Origin: Planctomycetaceae bacterium
GTDB lineage: Bacteria; Planctomycetota; Planctomycetia; Pirellulales; Pirellulaceae
DNA length: 53,327 bases
Assembly (NCBI GenBank): GCA_002709045.1
Contig: PAPJ01000047.1
Coordinates: forward strand, 1 to 53,327
Direction of reading: 5' to 3'
Part shown: positions 29,101 through 38,364 of the stretch, one piece after another
How positions within the stretch are numbered: the stretch's first letter is position 1
Layout: each line of letters opens with the position of its first letter
Program-made: the position numbers and the translations under genes
Notes under the pieces: generated by a model
What the model saw: the letters and a program-made list of their open reading frames with translations, nothing else
The model's database searches: none
Told to the model about the DNA's origin: nothing

Positions 29101-29925
29101 GTCATGGTAAATCGCATGTGGCACCATCTGTTTGGCCGAGGCATTGTAGCGTCGACGAATAACTTTGGTGTTCTGGGAGCGAGACCTTCCCACCCTGAAC
29201 TACTCGATCACCTTGCATTAAGATTTGCTAACGAGCACCACTGGTCCATCAAAGCCATGTTGAAAGAAATAATGCTTAGCAGTACCTATCAAATGGATAG
29301 TACTCCTAACCCTGATTACAACGACATCGATCCCGATAACAATCTGTTCTATCGGCAAAATATCCGAAGATTGGAAGGCGAGGCAATTCGTGATAGCATT
29401 CTGGCAATCTCGGGAAGGCTGGATCGAAAACAATTTGGCCCGAGTGTCCCGGTCTTTGTAACTCCATTTATGACAGGACGAGGCCGGCCGGGTTCAGGCC
29501 CTCTCGACGGAGCAGGGCGTCGAAGTATCTATATAGGAATCCGAAGAAACTTTTTGAGCCCAATGATGCTCGCCTTCGATATGCCAATTCCGTTTAACTC
29601 GGTGGGTCGTCGAAATGTATCGAACGTCCCAAGTCAGGCTCTGATTCTAATGAATGACCCCTTTGTGATTGAACAGTCGAAACTCTGGGGAAAACGCATT
29701 GCTGGACTAGCGGACAAAAGCATGGAAGATAAGATTCTTCAAATGTACATCGAGGCACTTGCGCGTGTCCCTTCGAAAGAAGAAATCGCCGATGCTGTGG
29801 AGTTCATACAACTTCAGGGGCAGGAGTACAAAATTCCTGCTGAGAATCTGGAGACAGATGAACGCTTATGGGCAGACCTGGGGCATGTACTGATCAACAC
29901 CAAACCATTTCTCTACATCAACTAA
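26104..29925 (+). CDS. PSCyt1-DUF1549-PSD1 (DUF1553) secreted protein with long insert, second of two
   Basis: 1273 residues with a signal peptide ([16 protein letters not shown]). Haem motif CYECH (Cys48, Cys51, His52) and a second motif [13 protein letters not shown] in DUF1549. A long central insert (about 440-900) includes a segment resembling the beta-sandwich next to glycoside hydrolase GH32 domains ([30 protein letters not shown]). The C-terminal DUF1553 is marked by [20 protein letters not shown] and [12 protein letters not shown]. The larger size and sandwich distinguish it from the first copy, suggesting a different glycan. A DUF1501 gene follows after 17 bases. Confidence 0.95.
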   Translation: [1273 protein letters not shown]

Positions 29926-29942
29926 TGAACTGAAATAGTCTT

Positions 29943-31382
29943 ATGGCTCACTGTAGAAATTTTCGCACTCCACCAGTTTCACGTCGTGATATGTTGCGTC
30001 AAAGCGCAATGGGTTTTGGTTCCCTGGCATTAACACATATGCTGACTAAAGATGGAAAGGCCGTAGAAGAAGGACGTCGGGACAGTAAAAAACCGTTTTT
30101 ACCTCGTGAGTCTCACTTCCCCGCCAAAGCAAAACACGTCATCTACCTCTATCTTGATGGTGGACCATCTCACGTGGATACCTGGGATCCCAAGCCACGT
30201 TTGGCCGAGGAAAACGGTAAACCTTTTGCAATGAATATTGAACCAACTCAGTTCAATAACATCGGTAAAACACTGGCTAGTCCTTGGAAGTTTAACAACT
30301 ACGGTGAAAGTGGTATTCCCTGCAGCGACCTGTTTAAAAACATTGCACAACACGTCGATAAAATGGCGTTCATTCGCTCCATGACGTCCAATTTTTCTGA
30401 ACACACCAACGCAAACTATTTCCTGCATACCGGTATTGGTGTTCAGGGGCGACCCAGCATGGGGGCCTGGATTGGATACGGACTGGGAAGTGAATGCGAG
30501 AATCTACCGGCCTATGTCGTCCTGAATGGCGGTCTTACTCCTCCGGGAGGACTGGACAACTTTGGCAGTGGTTTTCTCCCAGCCAGTTATCAGGGTAGTG
30601 TATTCGGCGCATCTAATGAACCTGTAGCTTATGTCAAAAGAAAGGAAGCTTCAGACATACTTCAACGGAATAAACTTGCCTTACTGCAAAAACTAGATCG
30701 TCGTGAAGCGGATCGGGTTCATCAGGAAGATCAGATTGAATCCGCCATTGCTAACTACGAACTGGCTTACCGTATGCAGGATTTTGTACCTCGTATCACT
30801 AACTTTGATTCTGAAACCGAGGAAACTCTTAAACTATATGGCCTTGACCGCAAAACAAAAGGGACTGCGACTTATGCACGACAGTTACTTTTAGCACGCA
30901 AACTGATTCAGGAAGGTGTCCGTTTCATTGAAGTCACATGTCCCAATGTGGGTCACGACCGTTGGGATCAACACGTCAATCTACAAAACGGTCACAAAGA
31001 AAATGCTGATTGTATTGATATCCCCATCGCCGGACTAATCACAGACCTGGATCGACTGGGATTACTGAAAGAGACACTCATCGTGTGTAGTGGAGAATTT
31101 GGACGCACCCCATTTGCTCAGGGATCAAACGGGCGTGACCACAATCCATACGGATTTACTATCTGGATGTGTGGCGGCGGAACGAAAGGGGGGACCACCT
31201 ATGGAGCCACTGACGAATTTGGATACAAAGCTGTGGAAAATAAAGTTGTGATTCATGACCTACACGCTACTATGTTGGCAATGCTTGGAATGGATCATGA
31301 ACAACTCACATTCCGCTTCAGTGGTCGCGATATGAGACTAACCGATGTTCACGGTGAAGTTATCCATGACATCATTGCTTAA
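29943..31382 (+). CDS. DUF1501 protein, partner of the second cytochrome-like protein
   Basis: 479 residues. The leader SRRDMLRQSAMGFGSLALTHM looks Tat-dependent. DUF1501 core segments: YLYLDGGPSHVDTWDPKP, SMGAWIGYGLGSE, CSGEFGRTPFAQ, and the terminal FRFSGRDMRLTDVHG. It is close in layout to the DUF1501 gene at 23735 and far less like the unpaired one at 17699. It starts 17 bases after the preceding gene. The stop overlaps the end of the convergent deacylase gene by 4 bases. Confidence 0.95.
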   Translation: MAHCRNFRTPPVSRRDMLRQSAMGFGSLALTHMLTKDGKAVEEGRRDSKKPFLPRESHFPAKAKHVIYLYLDGGPSHVDTWDPKPRLAEENGKPFAMNIEPTQFNNIGKTLASPWKFNNYGESGIPCSDLFKNIAQHVDKMAFIRSMTSNFSEHTNANYFLHTGIGVQGRPSMGAWIGYGLGSECENLPAYVVLNGGLTPPGGLDNFGSGFLPASYQGSVFGASNEPVAYVKRKEASDILQRNKLALLQKLDRREADRVHQEDQIESAIANYELAYRMQDFVPRITNFDSETEETLKLYGLDRKTKGTATYARQLLLARKLIQEGVRFIEVTCPNVGHDRWDQHVNLQNGHKENADCIDIPIAGLITDLDRLGLLKETLIVCSGEFGRTPFAQGSNGRDHNPYGFTIWMCGGGTKGGTTYGATDEFGYKAVENKVVIHDLHATMLAMLGMDHEQLTFRFSGRDMRLTDVHGEVIHDIIA

Positions 31383-32263
31383 GCAATAACAAAAGTGGCA
31401 TCCCCTTCACGTACCATAGAAAAAGTGTGTAACACGATAATAGTACCTCTTTGCCCAGCGATTAGTCTGGCCGTTTGTTTTCCATCAATCGCGCGAACAA
31501 TCCCTAAAATGTCACCCTGATTTACTCTGTCACCCAATTCATAATGGGGTGTAAGCAAACCATCAAACGGAGCAGGGTGGCAAATCTGCATATGACCGGA
31601 ACCTTCGCTGGGATCTTCGACAACCGTTTTCACGCAAGATGGGGGCTGCTCTCTATCGATCATCCCTAACATTCCAAGCACATTAAGACAGCCGTCAATA
31701 TAATCTCTGACTCCCTCTAAAGAACAAACTGCGGCTCCCTCATATTCTGCATAGATCGCGGGAATGTTGTTTTCACAGGCAATCGACATACTACGCCCCT
31801 GAAGCCGCCAGTCCGTACCCCAAATGAACGGGAGATTAAACGCCTGAGCCATCTTCCTCGAGCCCTCCAGAGCCTGCTGATTCGGATTGAGTGGATATCC
31901 GGTCAACGGATATACAGAGAATCTGGTTCCACCCGTATGTAAATCAATGTAATAATCAGCTGACTTAATTAATTTCGTCAATGCATGTCCGACCTGCATC
32001 GTAATCGAACCATCCGGATTGCCGGGGCAAATTCGCGCCAGGTCAAGATTATCTGATGCTGTGCGATCACCTAATAAGAAGGCCTCAACATTTACACAGG
32101 GGACAAGCGTCAACTTACCACTTTTTAATTTACCTGTGAGCCGATCCATCAGTGCGTGCACACACTGCATCGGCTCAAACTCATCTCCATGCACACCGGC
32201 TGTAATCACCAAATGCGGGCCGGCTGTACTGCTGTCGATGACTTCTTTGGTAAATAGAACCAC
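31379..32263 (-). CDS. Succinylglutamate desuccinylase/aspartoacylase (AstE/AspA)-family zinc hydrolase
   Basis: 294 residues. Members remove acyl groups from amino acids or amides using zinc. Ligand motifs are present: GVHGDEFEP (His and Glu) and DLHTGG (His). The C-terminal beta domain (about 210-294, LTPHYELGDRVNQGDILGIV) is typical of the YcjZ-like subgroup. GTG 32263 is chosen as start because AGGAG lies 7 bases upstream; the frame is open to 32290 but would then overlap the previous gene. It is the last gene of the nine-gene minus-strand run, 4 bases after the M81 peptidase. Substrate unknown. Confidence 0.88.
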   Translation of the reverse strand: MVLFTKEVIDSSTAGPHLVITAGVHGDEFEPMQCVHALMDRLTGKLKSGKLTLVPCVNVEAFLLGDRTASDNLDLARICPGNPDGSITMQVGHALTKLIKSADYYIDLHTGGTRFSVYPLTGYPLNPNQQALEGSRKMAQAFNLPFIWGTDWRLQGRSMSIACENNIPAIYAEYEGAAVCSLEGVRDYIDGCLNVLGMLGMIDREQPPSCVKTVVEDPSEGSGHMQICHPAPFDGLLTPHYELGDRVNQGDILGIVRAIDGKQTARLIAGQRGTIIVLHTFSMVREGDATFVIA

Positions 32264-32267
32264 TAGG

Positions 32268-33761
32268 TTACTCCTGGTAAATTTCCTCAAAGGGATACAA
32301 TGGGCGACGTCGATGTTTATAGTCCAGCTGAGACATATCGGCAGTTGTCACCCCTGCAGTATTGGCCCGAATGATCTCACGACATACAGGCTGATAAGCA
32401 GCAATCGGTGCGTTGACGCCCTTGGTAATCAAAATATGGAAAGCTATCGGATCAACGTTAAAGCTGGTCAATTGCTGCAAACTGAATGGAGGTTGACGTT
32501 TAGATGTCACCATGATTGTTAGACCTGAAGCATGCCTGACGACAACCGTATCACCCTGATCACAATCAGTCGCTCCACCATGGCGTGGCTGAGGTTCAAA
32601 GAATTTACCATCGTATTTACCTAGTAATTCGACTTCGCCTTTCCAGGATGTACCGTGCAAGCGATCAGTCTTGGCACCTACGCTGATCTGAACAACGTCT
32701 CCAACATCGTTTGTCTGCAAATCCTGAACAACCGCCGGATCATAGAGACAAACAAAAGTGTTTGTAAGTTCCTGCCGCTGACATTCGTGTAACAGAATCG
32801 TGCTATCAGCAGGTGATCCACCACCCGTATTATCACCCATATCCAGCAGGCAAATCGGTCCTTCAAGCTGACCACATTTAGCCACCGTTTGTTCGACACT
32901 TTCAAGATCTGCCTGGAACGCCTGTCGATGTTCAAATAAATAAGCCTCCAACTGAGCAACAAGTGTTTTTGCCTTCGCTTGATCATTATCGGTGACAACG
33001 ATAAACGCCGCGCCCATTTCCTCCACATCGGAGTAAGGGAATCCAAGCATAATGCTATTGGTCAGCACCGACTTATCAGTCAGTTGTTGGTTGGCCAGTT
33101 GATAAAGTGACAAACAGGGTTCATGAGATGTTTCCTGCTTCTGGATATTGATGGCAATCGGAGGTGTTGCCACGGCCATTACCGGTGTGACTTTACCTCT
33201 CAATGTTTCAAACAAAAGTTCGGCAGCCTGCCGGCCAACCTGTAACTGATCCAGATGAGGATTACTTCGATAGGAAATCATGCCATCACAGGCGTTAGCC
33301 ATTTTTTGTGACAGATTGCCATGAGGATCGAGCGTCGCAATCATTGGCACATCCGGCCCGATAATTTTTCGAACTTCAGACAGCCAATAACCATCAGCAT
33401 CCGGTTGTTGTGCGGATACCGTCGCACCATGCGGTGCAGCCAGTAGTCCATCGAGTGGCCCGGCATGTTTTAACCGGAGGAGGATGTGATCAACAATCCG
33501 GGAATAGGCATCAGCGGTGATCGTACCATAAGGAACTGCCCGAGCTAACATGATCGGGACCGCTTCAAATTCGTCTATGTTGTCATCCAGGGCAGCAAAG
33601 AATCCTGTTGTTTCGTGATGAGCTCCGGACATTCCCTGACGAAATTTATCACCCTCAAGAAGCCAGTCATTCTGAAAGGACTCGTAAGTCGTTGGCATCG
33701 AAATAAAGGTATTTGATTCATGCAGAAATCCGATCACACCGATACGTTTACGTTCAGCCAT
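32268..33761 (-). CDS. M81-family metallopeptidase (MlrC-like)
   Basis: 497 residues. MlrC, the family's name-giver, finishes breakdown of the cyclic peptide microcystin; most members have unknown substrates. Visible family segments: GVIGFLHESNTFI near the N-terminus, DPHGNLSQKM, LLDMGDNTGGGSPADS, and a C-terminal block with TKGVNAPIAAYQP. No signal peptide is present. Start ATG 33761 has AGGGAG 9 bases upstream; a longer frame to 33782 is less likely. It sits between the RraA-like and AstE-like genes. Confidence 0.9.
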   Translation of the reverse strand: MAERKRIGVIGFLHESNTFISMPTTYESFQNDWLLEGDKFRQGMSGAHHETTGFFAALDDNIDEFEAVPIMLARAVPYGTITADAYSRIVDHILLRLKHAGPLDGLLAAPHGATVSAQQPDADGYWLSEVRKIIGPDVPMIATLDPHGNLSQKMANACDGMISYRSNPHLDQLQVGRQAAELLFETLRGKVTPVMAVATPPIAINIQKQETSHEPCLSLYQLANQQLTDKSVLTNSIMLGFPYSDVEEMGAAFIVVTDNDQAKAKTLVAQLEAYLFEHRQAFQADLESVEQTVAKCGQLEGPICLLDMGDNTGGGSPADSTILLHECQRQELTNTFVCLYDPAVVQDLQTNDVGDVVQISVGAKTDRLHGTSWKGEVELLGKYDGKFFEPQPRHGGATDCDQGDTVVVRHASGLTIMVTSKRQPPFSLQQLTSFNVDPIAFHILITKGVNAPIAAYQPVCREIIRANTAGVTTADMSQLDYKHRRRPLYPFEEIYQE

Positions 33762-33797
33762 TTTGTTTTGCTCCCTCGGCATAACCTGAACAGCTAC

Positions 33798-34460
33798 TTA
33801 TAAAACACCGTATTTCTTATAGGCCTCTGTTGCCAGCATACCGTTAAGAATAGCCTCACGCGTCACATTTTCATCGTGTACTTTCTTCCATGCATTTTGG
33901 ACAGCCTGCTCTTCAATTTCCTGTGGTACGACAACAACACCGTCTTCATCAGCGATGACCAGATCACCACTACAGAACGTCACGCCGTCGATTTGAACAG
34001 GTTCATCAATCGAAATAACCCGCTGACGATTCATGCTGTCATAAACACAGCGCCCCGATGCATAGACAGCAAATCCGAGTGCCTTAATCTTTGAAATATC
34101 GCGTACAGCACCATGAATAATCGCTCCGACACAGCCCCTGTTCTTAGAGGCTGTCGAAAGTAATTCTCCCCAGACACCCGAATTCATGGAACCATTCGCT
34201 GCACAGATCAGTACATCGTCCGGCTGACAGGCGTCAATAGCTTTCAATTCCAACTCATATGGAGACGGATCCTCAAAATCGATATCTTCCCACTGCGTGG
34301 TCTTACAACGACCAACAAGTACTCCTTCGCTTGTCTGCGGAGTTAAAGGTAGACGAGGAGACTGATTCTTGTAACCTAATGCATCTAAAGCATCTGATAC
34401 GACTGCTGCATACAACTTCGCACGCATCATTTCGATGGTAATTTTCTGAGTTTCAGACAT
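33798..34460 (-). CDS. RraA-family protein (possible 4-hydroxy-2-oxoglutarate-type aldolase)
   Basis: 220 residues of the RraA/HMG-aldolase fold. The signature GSMNSGVWGELLSTASKNRG followed by IHGAVRDISKI contains the Arg-Asp pair that binds substrate and metal in the aldolase members. True RraA (RNase E regulator) is shorter, and the neighbours are catabolic, so an oxo-acid aldolase or decarboxylase role is preferred, as inference. It begins 14 bases after the mannonate dehydratase-like gene. Confidence 0.85.
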   Translation of the reverse strand: MSETQKITIEMMRAKLYAAVVSDALDALGYKNQSPRLPLTPQTSEGVLVGRCKTTQWEDIDFEDPSPYELELKAIDACQPDDVLICAANGSMNSGVWGELLSTASKNRGCVGAIIHGAVRDISKIKALGFAVYASGRCVYDSMNRQRVISIDEPVQIDGVTFCSGDLVIADEDGVVVVPQEIEEQAVQNAWKKVHDENVTREAILNGMLATEAYKKYGVL

Positions 34461-34474
34461 TCATTCTTCCTTTA

Positions 34475-35428
34475 TTACTGTTGAACCGCATGCATTAGCC
34501 CGCGCATATAACCGTAGGCAAATAAACGCCCAAGCTGAGTGTAGCCAGGCTCACCATCATCTTCAGCGAAAAGTTGAGGGACATGATCAGGCCGAATCGG
34601 GCCCTTAAAACCAACTTCATAGTAGGCTTTGACTGCGGCTGCCATATCGGTCGGGCCGTTGTCATGAAACGTCTCAGTGAAATTCTCTTTCGTGCCCCTG
34701 ATATCACGAAAGTGTACATAACGAATATGTGGCCCTAACTCATAAATCGTGTCAGGAATAGGGGCCCCCATTTCCACAAAGGAACCCTGACAAAAACAAA
34801 TACCGTTTCGCGGGCTGGGAACCAATTCCACCAACCGGCGAAATCCATCCACACAATTCATAATCCGGGCTCGTCCCATAAACACTTCAAGAGGCGGGTC
34901 ATCCGGATGCATTGCCAGATCGATTTCCAATGCTTCAGCCACCGGTAATATCCGCTCCAAAAAATACTTTAAGTTATCCCAAAGTACTTCGGCAGCCAGT
35001 TCTTCATGCTCCAGTGGCTTGGATGCATCATCCAGTGAGACTGCCAGATCGATTTCATCCAAATTGAACTGAGTTACTTTTGCACCGGCTCGATCTAACA
35101 CATCCGTCCTGGTACGTACCCAGTCAGTACCCGCCATGAAGTTGTAACAAAGCACCGCAATATCAAGTTGTTTCATAATATGAAGAAGTGAAATGATTCC
35201 TTCAATCTCTTCATCCCGACCTTCGCTACCACGAATGATGTTCTCCATCGCAATGGCATCTTCAACCGCAGCGATATCCATTCCATAGCTACGAATCTGT
35301 TCGACAGCCGGTTGCCAGTCTTCCAGAGAAGGTCCCTGATAACGAATCGTAACGCACTCGACTCCTGTTTGAGCAGCCAGTGCAAGATTTTCTTCTGAGA
35401 GTGGAGTTAAGACGGATGCTAGTTTCAT
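34475..35428 (-). CDS. Mannonate dehydratase-like (UxuA family) TIM-barrel protein
   Basis: 317 residues. UxuA converts D-mannonate to 2-keto-3-deoxygluconate. Family-like segments: LYHPDDPP-type AMHPDDPPLEVFMGRARI, CFCQGSFVEMG, YVHFRDIRGT and the late FHDNGPTD. It is shorter than enterobacterial UxuA (nearly 400 residues), and planctomycetes carry several such shortened relatives, so another sugar acid may be its substrate. Start ATG 35428 is 4 bases after the preceding stop; the longer frame to 35449 overlaps that gene. Confidence 0.8.
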   Translation of the reverse strand: MKLASVLTPLSEENLALAAQTGVECVTIRYQGPSLEDWQPAVEQIRSYGMDIAAVEDAIAMENIIRGSEGRDEEIEGIISLLHIMKQLDIAVLCYNFMAGTDWVRTRTDVLDRAGAKVTQFNLDEIDLAVSLDDASKPLEHEELAAEVLWDNLKYFLERILPVAEALEIDLAMHPDDPPLEVFMGRARIMNCVDGFRRLVELVPSPRNGICFCQGSFVEMGAPIPDTIYELGPHIRYVHFRDIRGTKENFTETFHDNGPTDMAAAVKAYYEVGFKGPIRPDHVPQLFAEDDGEPGYTQLGRLFAYGYMRGLMHAVQQ

Positions 35429-35432
35429 GGCT

Positions 35433-36029
35433 CTATTCTTCTGATTCAAATTCCGGTGTTACGATTTGTTCCGGCGATAAATTTAATGCGGCAATACAAG
35501 CTTCTGGATCACTACAAGAAAATACATATCTCTTCTGTTTTGACCCCTTCATGGCTTCAATATGAACCCCGCTGCCTGACCAACAAATGTAACCCCATCT
35601 TTTCGTTTTAAAACCATAGCGAATACCGAATCCTCCAAATTCCTTAAACTTGCACTCGGATGGATAAACCTGCAGAATATCCTGACGAGAAAATCTATTA
35701 CTCCAAACTCCACTACGATAACCAAATCGAATACCCAAATCACTTGCTTCTACTGAGTATTTACTGGTGGCTAAAAAAATCCACGACATCACTACAGTCA
35801 TAACTGCTATGAAAGTTAAAACAATAACGAGTTCCCTACCGGCAATTTCATCTTCCTGACGCTGCTCAGCATTTTCATCCAACGCGCGCTCCTCTACCAA
35901 CCGCTTTTCCGCGGGCGGCCTTTCAGCCCTGTTTAACATCTTGATACCAACCGGAATAAGAATCACCGGCGTAATTAACATTAAATAAGACCACCAGGGA
36001 GTTTTGGATTCGGTATACACTTTTTTCAT
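35433..36029 (-). CDS. Two-span membrane protein with bacterial PH-like domain
   Basis: 198 residues. Two membrane segments are near residues 15-32 (YLMLITPVILIPVGIKML) and 69-88 (LVIVLTFIAVMTVVMSWIFL), separated by a charged linker. The C-terminal half (SVEASDLGIRFGYRSGVWSN, then FGIRYGFKTKRWGYICW) has the alternating strand pattern of a PH-like domain in bacterial membrane proteins. No enzymatic motif. It is wedged between a methyltransferase (2-base gap) and the UxuA-like gene (4-base gap). Function unknown. Confidence 0.7.
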   Translation of the reverse strand: MKKVYTESKTPWWSYLMLITPVILIPVGIKMLNRAERPPAEKRLVEERALDENAEQRQEDEIAGRELVIVLTFIAVMTVVMSWIFLATSKYSVEASDLGIRFGYRSGVWSNRFSRQDILQVYPSECKFKEFGGFGIRYGFKTKRWGYICWSGSGVHIEAMKGSKQKRYVFSCSDPEACIAALNLSPEQIVTPEFESEE

Positions 36030-36031
36030 TC

Positions 36032-36730
36032 CTATATTTTACGAGCGGTTAGCAATGTCCATAAAATATGTTTCCACAAACAATCGACCTGTTGAAACCC
36101 TGACTGCCGTAGCCACTCCATCTGCTGGCCAACCGTAGCGTGATAGTCGTGTTGCTGCTGGTGTTCCATCCACATTTGCCATTCTTGAGGAGGAATTCCT
36201 TTGCAGTCAGCAAACTGTTTCCAGATTTTCATGTGTTGTTGATAGATTCCCGGAGTTTCGCCACGGAACTGGTCTACATAAGTAAAAATACCGCCCGGTT
36301 TCAGACAGTTATATACATCCTGAAAAAGAAGTTGCTTGGCCGGGTCATCTACATGATGAATGGCAATTGATGAAACAACCAAATCATACTCAGATTCAGG
36401 AAGATCGAGGCTGTTAAAGTCCTGTTGCAAATAACTGACCCGATCCGTCCCACACTGTCTACGGCAGACATCCAGTATTTCGACCGACAAGTCCAGAGCC
36501 ACGACTTCCGCTTCCTGAAAGGATTCCAGCACTCTAAGGGTCAAATTGCCAGTACCACAGCCGAGGTCCAGAATCCGTAACGGCTGCAGATCCTCGGGCA
36601 CATAGTCCACCATCGTCATCTGCATTTCTTCATAACGAGGAGCACAACGATAAATGATATCGTTGTAAGACGATGCTAAGTCATCATAGAACTCTTCCGT
36701 GGAGCTTTTAACAATAGGTTTAACGGTCAT
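36032..36730 (-). CDS. Class I SAM-dependent methyltransferase
   Basis: 232 residues with the SAM-binding motif RILDLGCGTGNLTLRVLE at about residues 53-70, an acidic loop VVALDLSVEIL and the VVSSIAIHHVDD segment typical of small-molecule methyltransferases. Nothing identifies the acceptor. It begins 8 bases after the O-acetylesterase gene and ends 2 bases before the PH-like gene, so it is part of the nine-gene run. Confidence 0.9.
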   Translation of the reverse strand: MTVKPIVKSSTEEFYDDLASSYNDIIYRCAPRYEEMQMTMVDYVPEDLQPLRILDLGCGTGNLTLRVLESFQEAEVVALDLSVEILDVCRRQCGTDRVSYLQQDFNSLDLPESEYDLVVSSIAIHHVDDPAKQLLFQDVYNCLKPGGIFTYVDQFRGETPGIYQQHMKIWKQFADCKGIPPQEWQMWMEHQQQHDYHATVGQQMEWLRQSGFQQVDCLWKHILWTLLTARKI

Positions 36731-36738
36731 CCTGTAAA

Positions 36739-38298
36739 TTACCGAATGAAGATACCTTCAGTAATTCCCTTCCATTGATCAGTACGAAACGGGGTGGCTG
36801 GCAGGTGTGATCTGTTCTGCAAATTGGATTTTGGATTATTAGCCCAGGCGTACCGCACAGAGGCCGGTTCGGCTACTTCATCACTCCAAACTTCCACCTG
36901 ATGCTTTGCAATAATACGCGCTTCAGCATGATGGAACTTCCTATCCGTTCCGGCAATCGTGAACCCCCTGACTGCCCGAACATCATGAGTATCCAGTCCA
37001 CCTCCAACATGATCAAAGGTAACAATCACACGATTACCATTCACTTCATGAGATTTATAAATCGGACTGCGATGGACGAGGGCTGTGTATCCGTAATTCT
37101 GAGCCAGGGCCCAGCGAGCAAGACGCTTGGCAACATCCTGTTTATTACGGGGATGGATGTCATGAGCTTCTCCAAGGTCAGTAATGATCGCCTCACCAGT
37201 ATTTGGTAATTTGCTCATCGTCATCGTTTGCGCTTCTCGCAGTTCTGCCCAGTCAGCTTCGGTTGGTTCGGATACTTCATCTTTAAAGTCTGCCAGGCTA
37301 ACCCAGTAAAAACTAAAATCTCCCTGCTTCCACGCTTCCCGCCAGGTTTTGATCATCAGCGGGAATAAATCCTGATATTGTTTCGCTCGGGTTGCATTGG
37401 CTTCACCCTGATACCAAATAGCACCCTGAATTGGATAACCGATGATCGGGTTGAGTACCCCCTGATAAAGGTTAGCTGGGCGATGCTGGCCGGCAAGTGG
37501 ATTACGCGGGCGGCGCGGATAAGGCGGGTTCGACTTGCCAGCTGTTTTTGCAGCGGCAGCTCGTTTCTTCCAGTTTTCCACAGCCTTTTGAAACTTAGCT
37601 TCCATCGCCCCGGCATCATACTCATCAGCAAGTTTATCCCAATGTGCTAACAACTCGGTATGACCATTGTTCTCTAAAACATCACGCGGAATCCATGCTT
37701 CACAGGCTGAACCACCCCATGCGTTATCAATCAAACCAACCGGAACGTCTAAAGTCTGGTGAAGTTGACGGCCAAAGAAGTAACCCACGGCAGAAAACTG
37801 AAGAACCGTTTCAGGAGTCACTGCCTTCCATTGGCCGTCAAAATTGTCCTGTGCCTCCTGTGTTCCAACTTGTGGTACCGTAATCAGACGGATGCGTGGA
37901 AATTTTGCCGCTAGTGCTTCCAATTGAGGATCGTTTGCTGAAGCAACAGGCCACTGCATATTGGATTGTCCTGAACAGATCCAGACTTCACCAACCAGGA
38001 TATCACTGATCTTGATCGTTGAACTTCCCTGAATTGTAATTTCATGAGGTCCTGAATTCGCTTTTAAGGCTGGCAGCCGGACTGTCCATCGTCCGCCTGC
38101 GTCAGCAGTTGCTGTCGCTGAGTTACCTGCCATACTAACGTTGAGCATGGCACCCGCAGTCTCTTTCCCCCAGACAATCACAGGTTTACCCTGTTGTACA
38201 ACCATGTGATTGGTAAACAGATTAGAAACTGATACCTCCGCCTGAAGTGCTGAAAAACTTCCCAGTAAATAGATAATCGAAAAGATTACTTTTCTCAT
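36739..38298 (-). CDS. Secreted sialate O-acetylesterase family protein
   Basis: 519 residues with a signal peptide ([20 protein letters not shown]). The esterase signature is [10 protein letters not shown] (Ser112). Other SASA blocks are WYQGEANAT and HDIHPRNKQ, the latter carrying a likely Asp/His pair. This two-part family (N-terminal beta domain, SGNH core) removes acetyl groups from sugars. No sialic acid transport or lyase gene is in the window, so the natural substrate may be another acetylated sugar. It is 66 bases after the serine hydrolase gene. Confidence 0.9.
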   Translation of the reverse strand: MRKVIFSIIYLLGSFSALQAEVSVSNLFTNHMVVQQGKPVIVWGKETAGAMLNVSMAGNSATATADAGGRWTVRLPALKANSGPHEITIQGSSTIKISDILVGEVWICSGQSNMQWPVASANDPQLEALAAKFPRIRLITVPQVGTQEAQDNFDGQWKAVTPETVLQFSAVGYFFGRQLHQTLDVPVGLIDNAWGGSACEAWIPRDVLENNGHTELLAHWDKLADEYDAGAMEAKFQKAVENWKKRAAAAKTAGKSNPPYPRRPRNPLAGQHRPANLYQGVLNPIIGYPIQGAIWYQGEANATRAKQYQDLFPLMIKTWREAWKQGDFSFYWVSLADFKDEVSEPTEADWAELREAQTMTMSKLPNTGEAIITDLGEAHDIHPRNKQDVAKRLARWALAQNYGYTALVHRSPIYKSHEVNGNRVIVTFDHVGGGLDTHDVRAVRGFTIAGTDRKFHHAEARIIAKHQVEVWSDEVAEPASVRYAWANNPKSNLQNRSHLPATPFRTDQWKGITEGIFIR

Positions 38299-38364
38299 TT
38301 AGAACACCTTATTTAGATTTCCGAGACCACGCTTTACCGAACGGTTAGCGGGAGTTGTTTTTAC

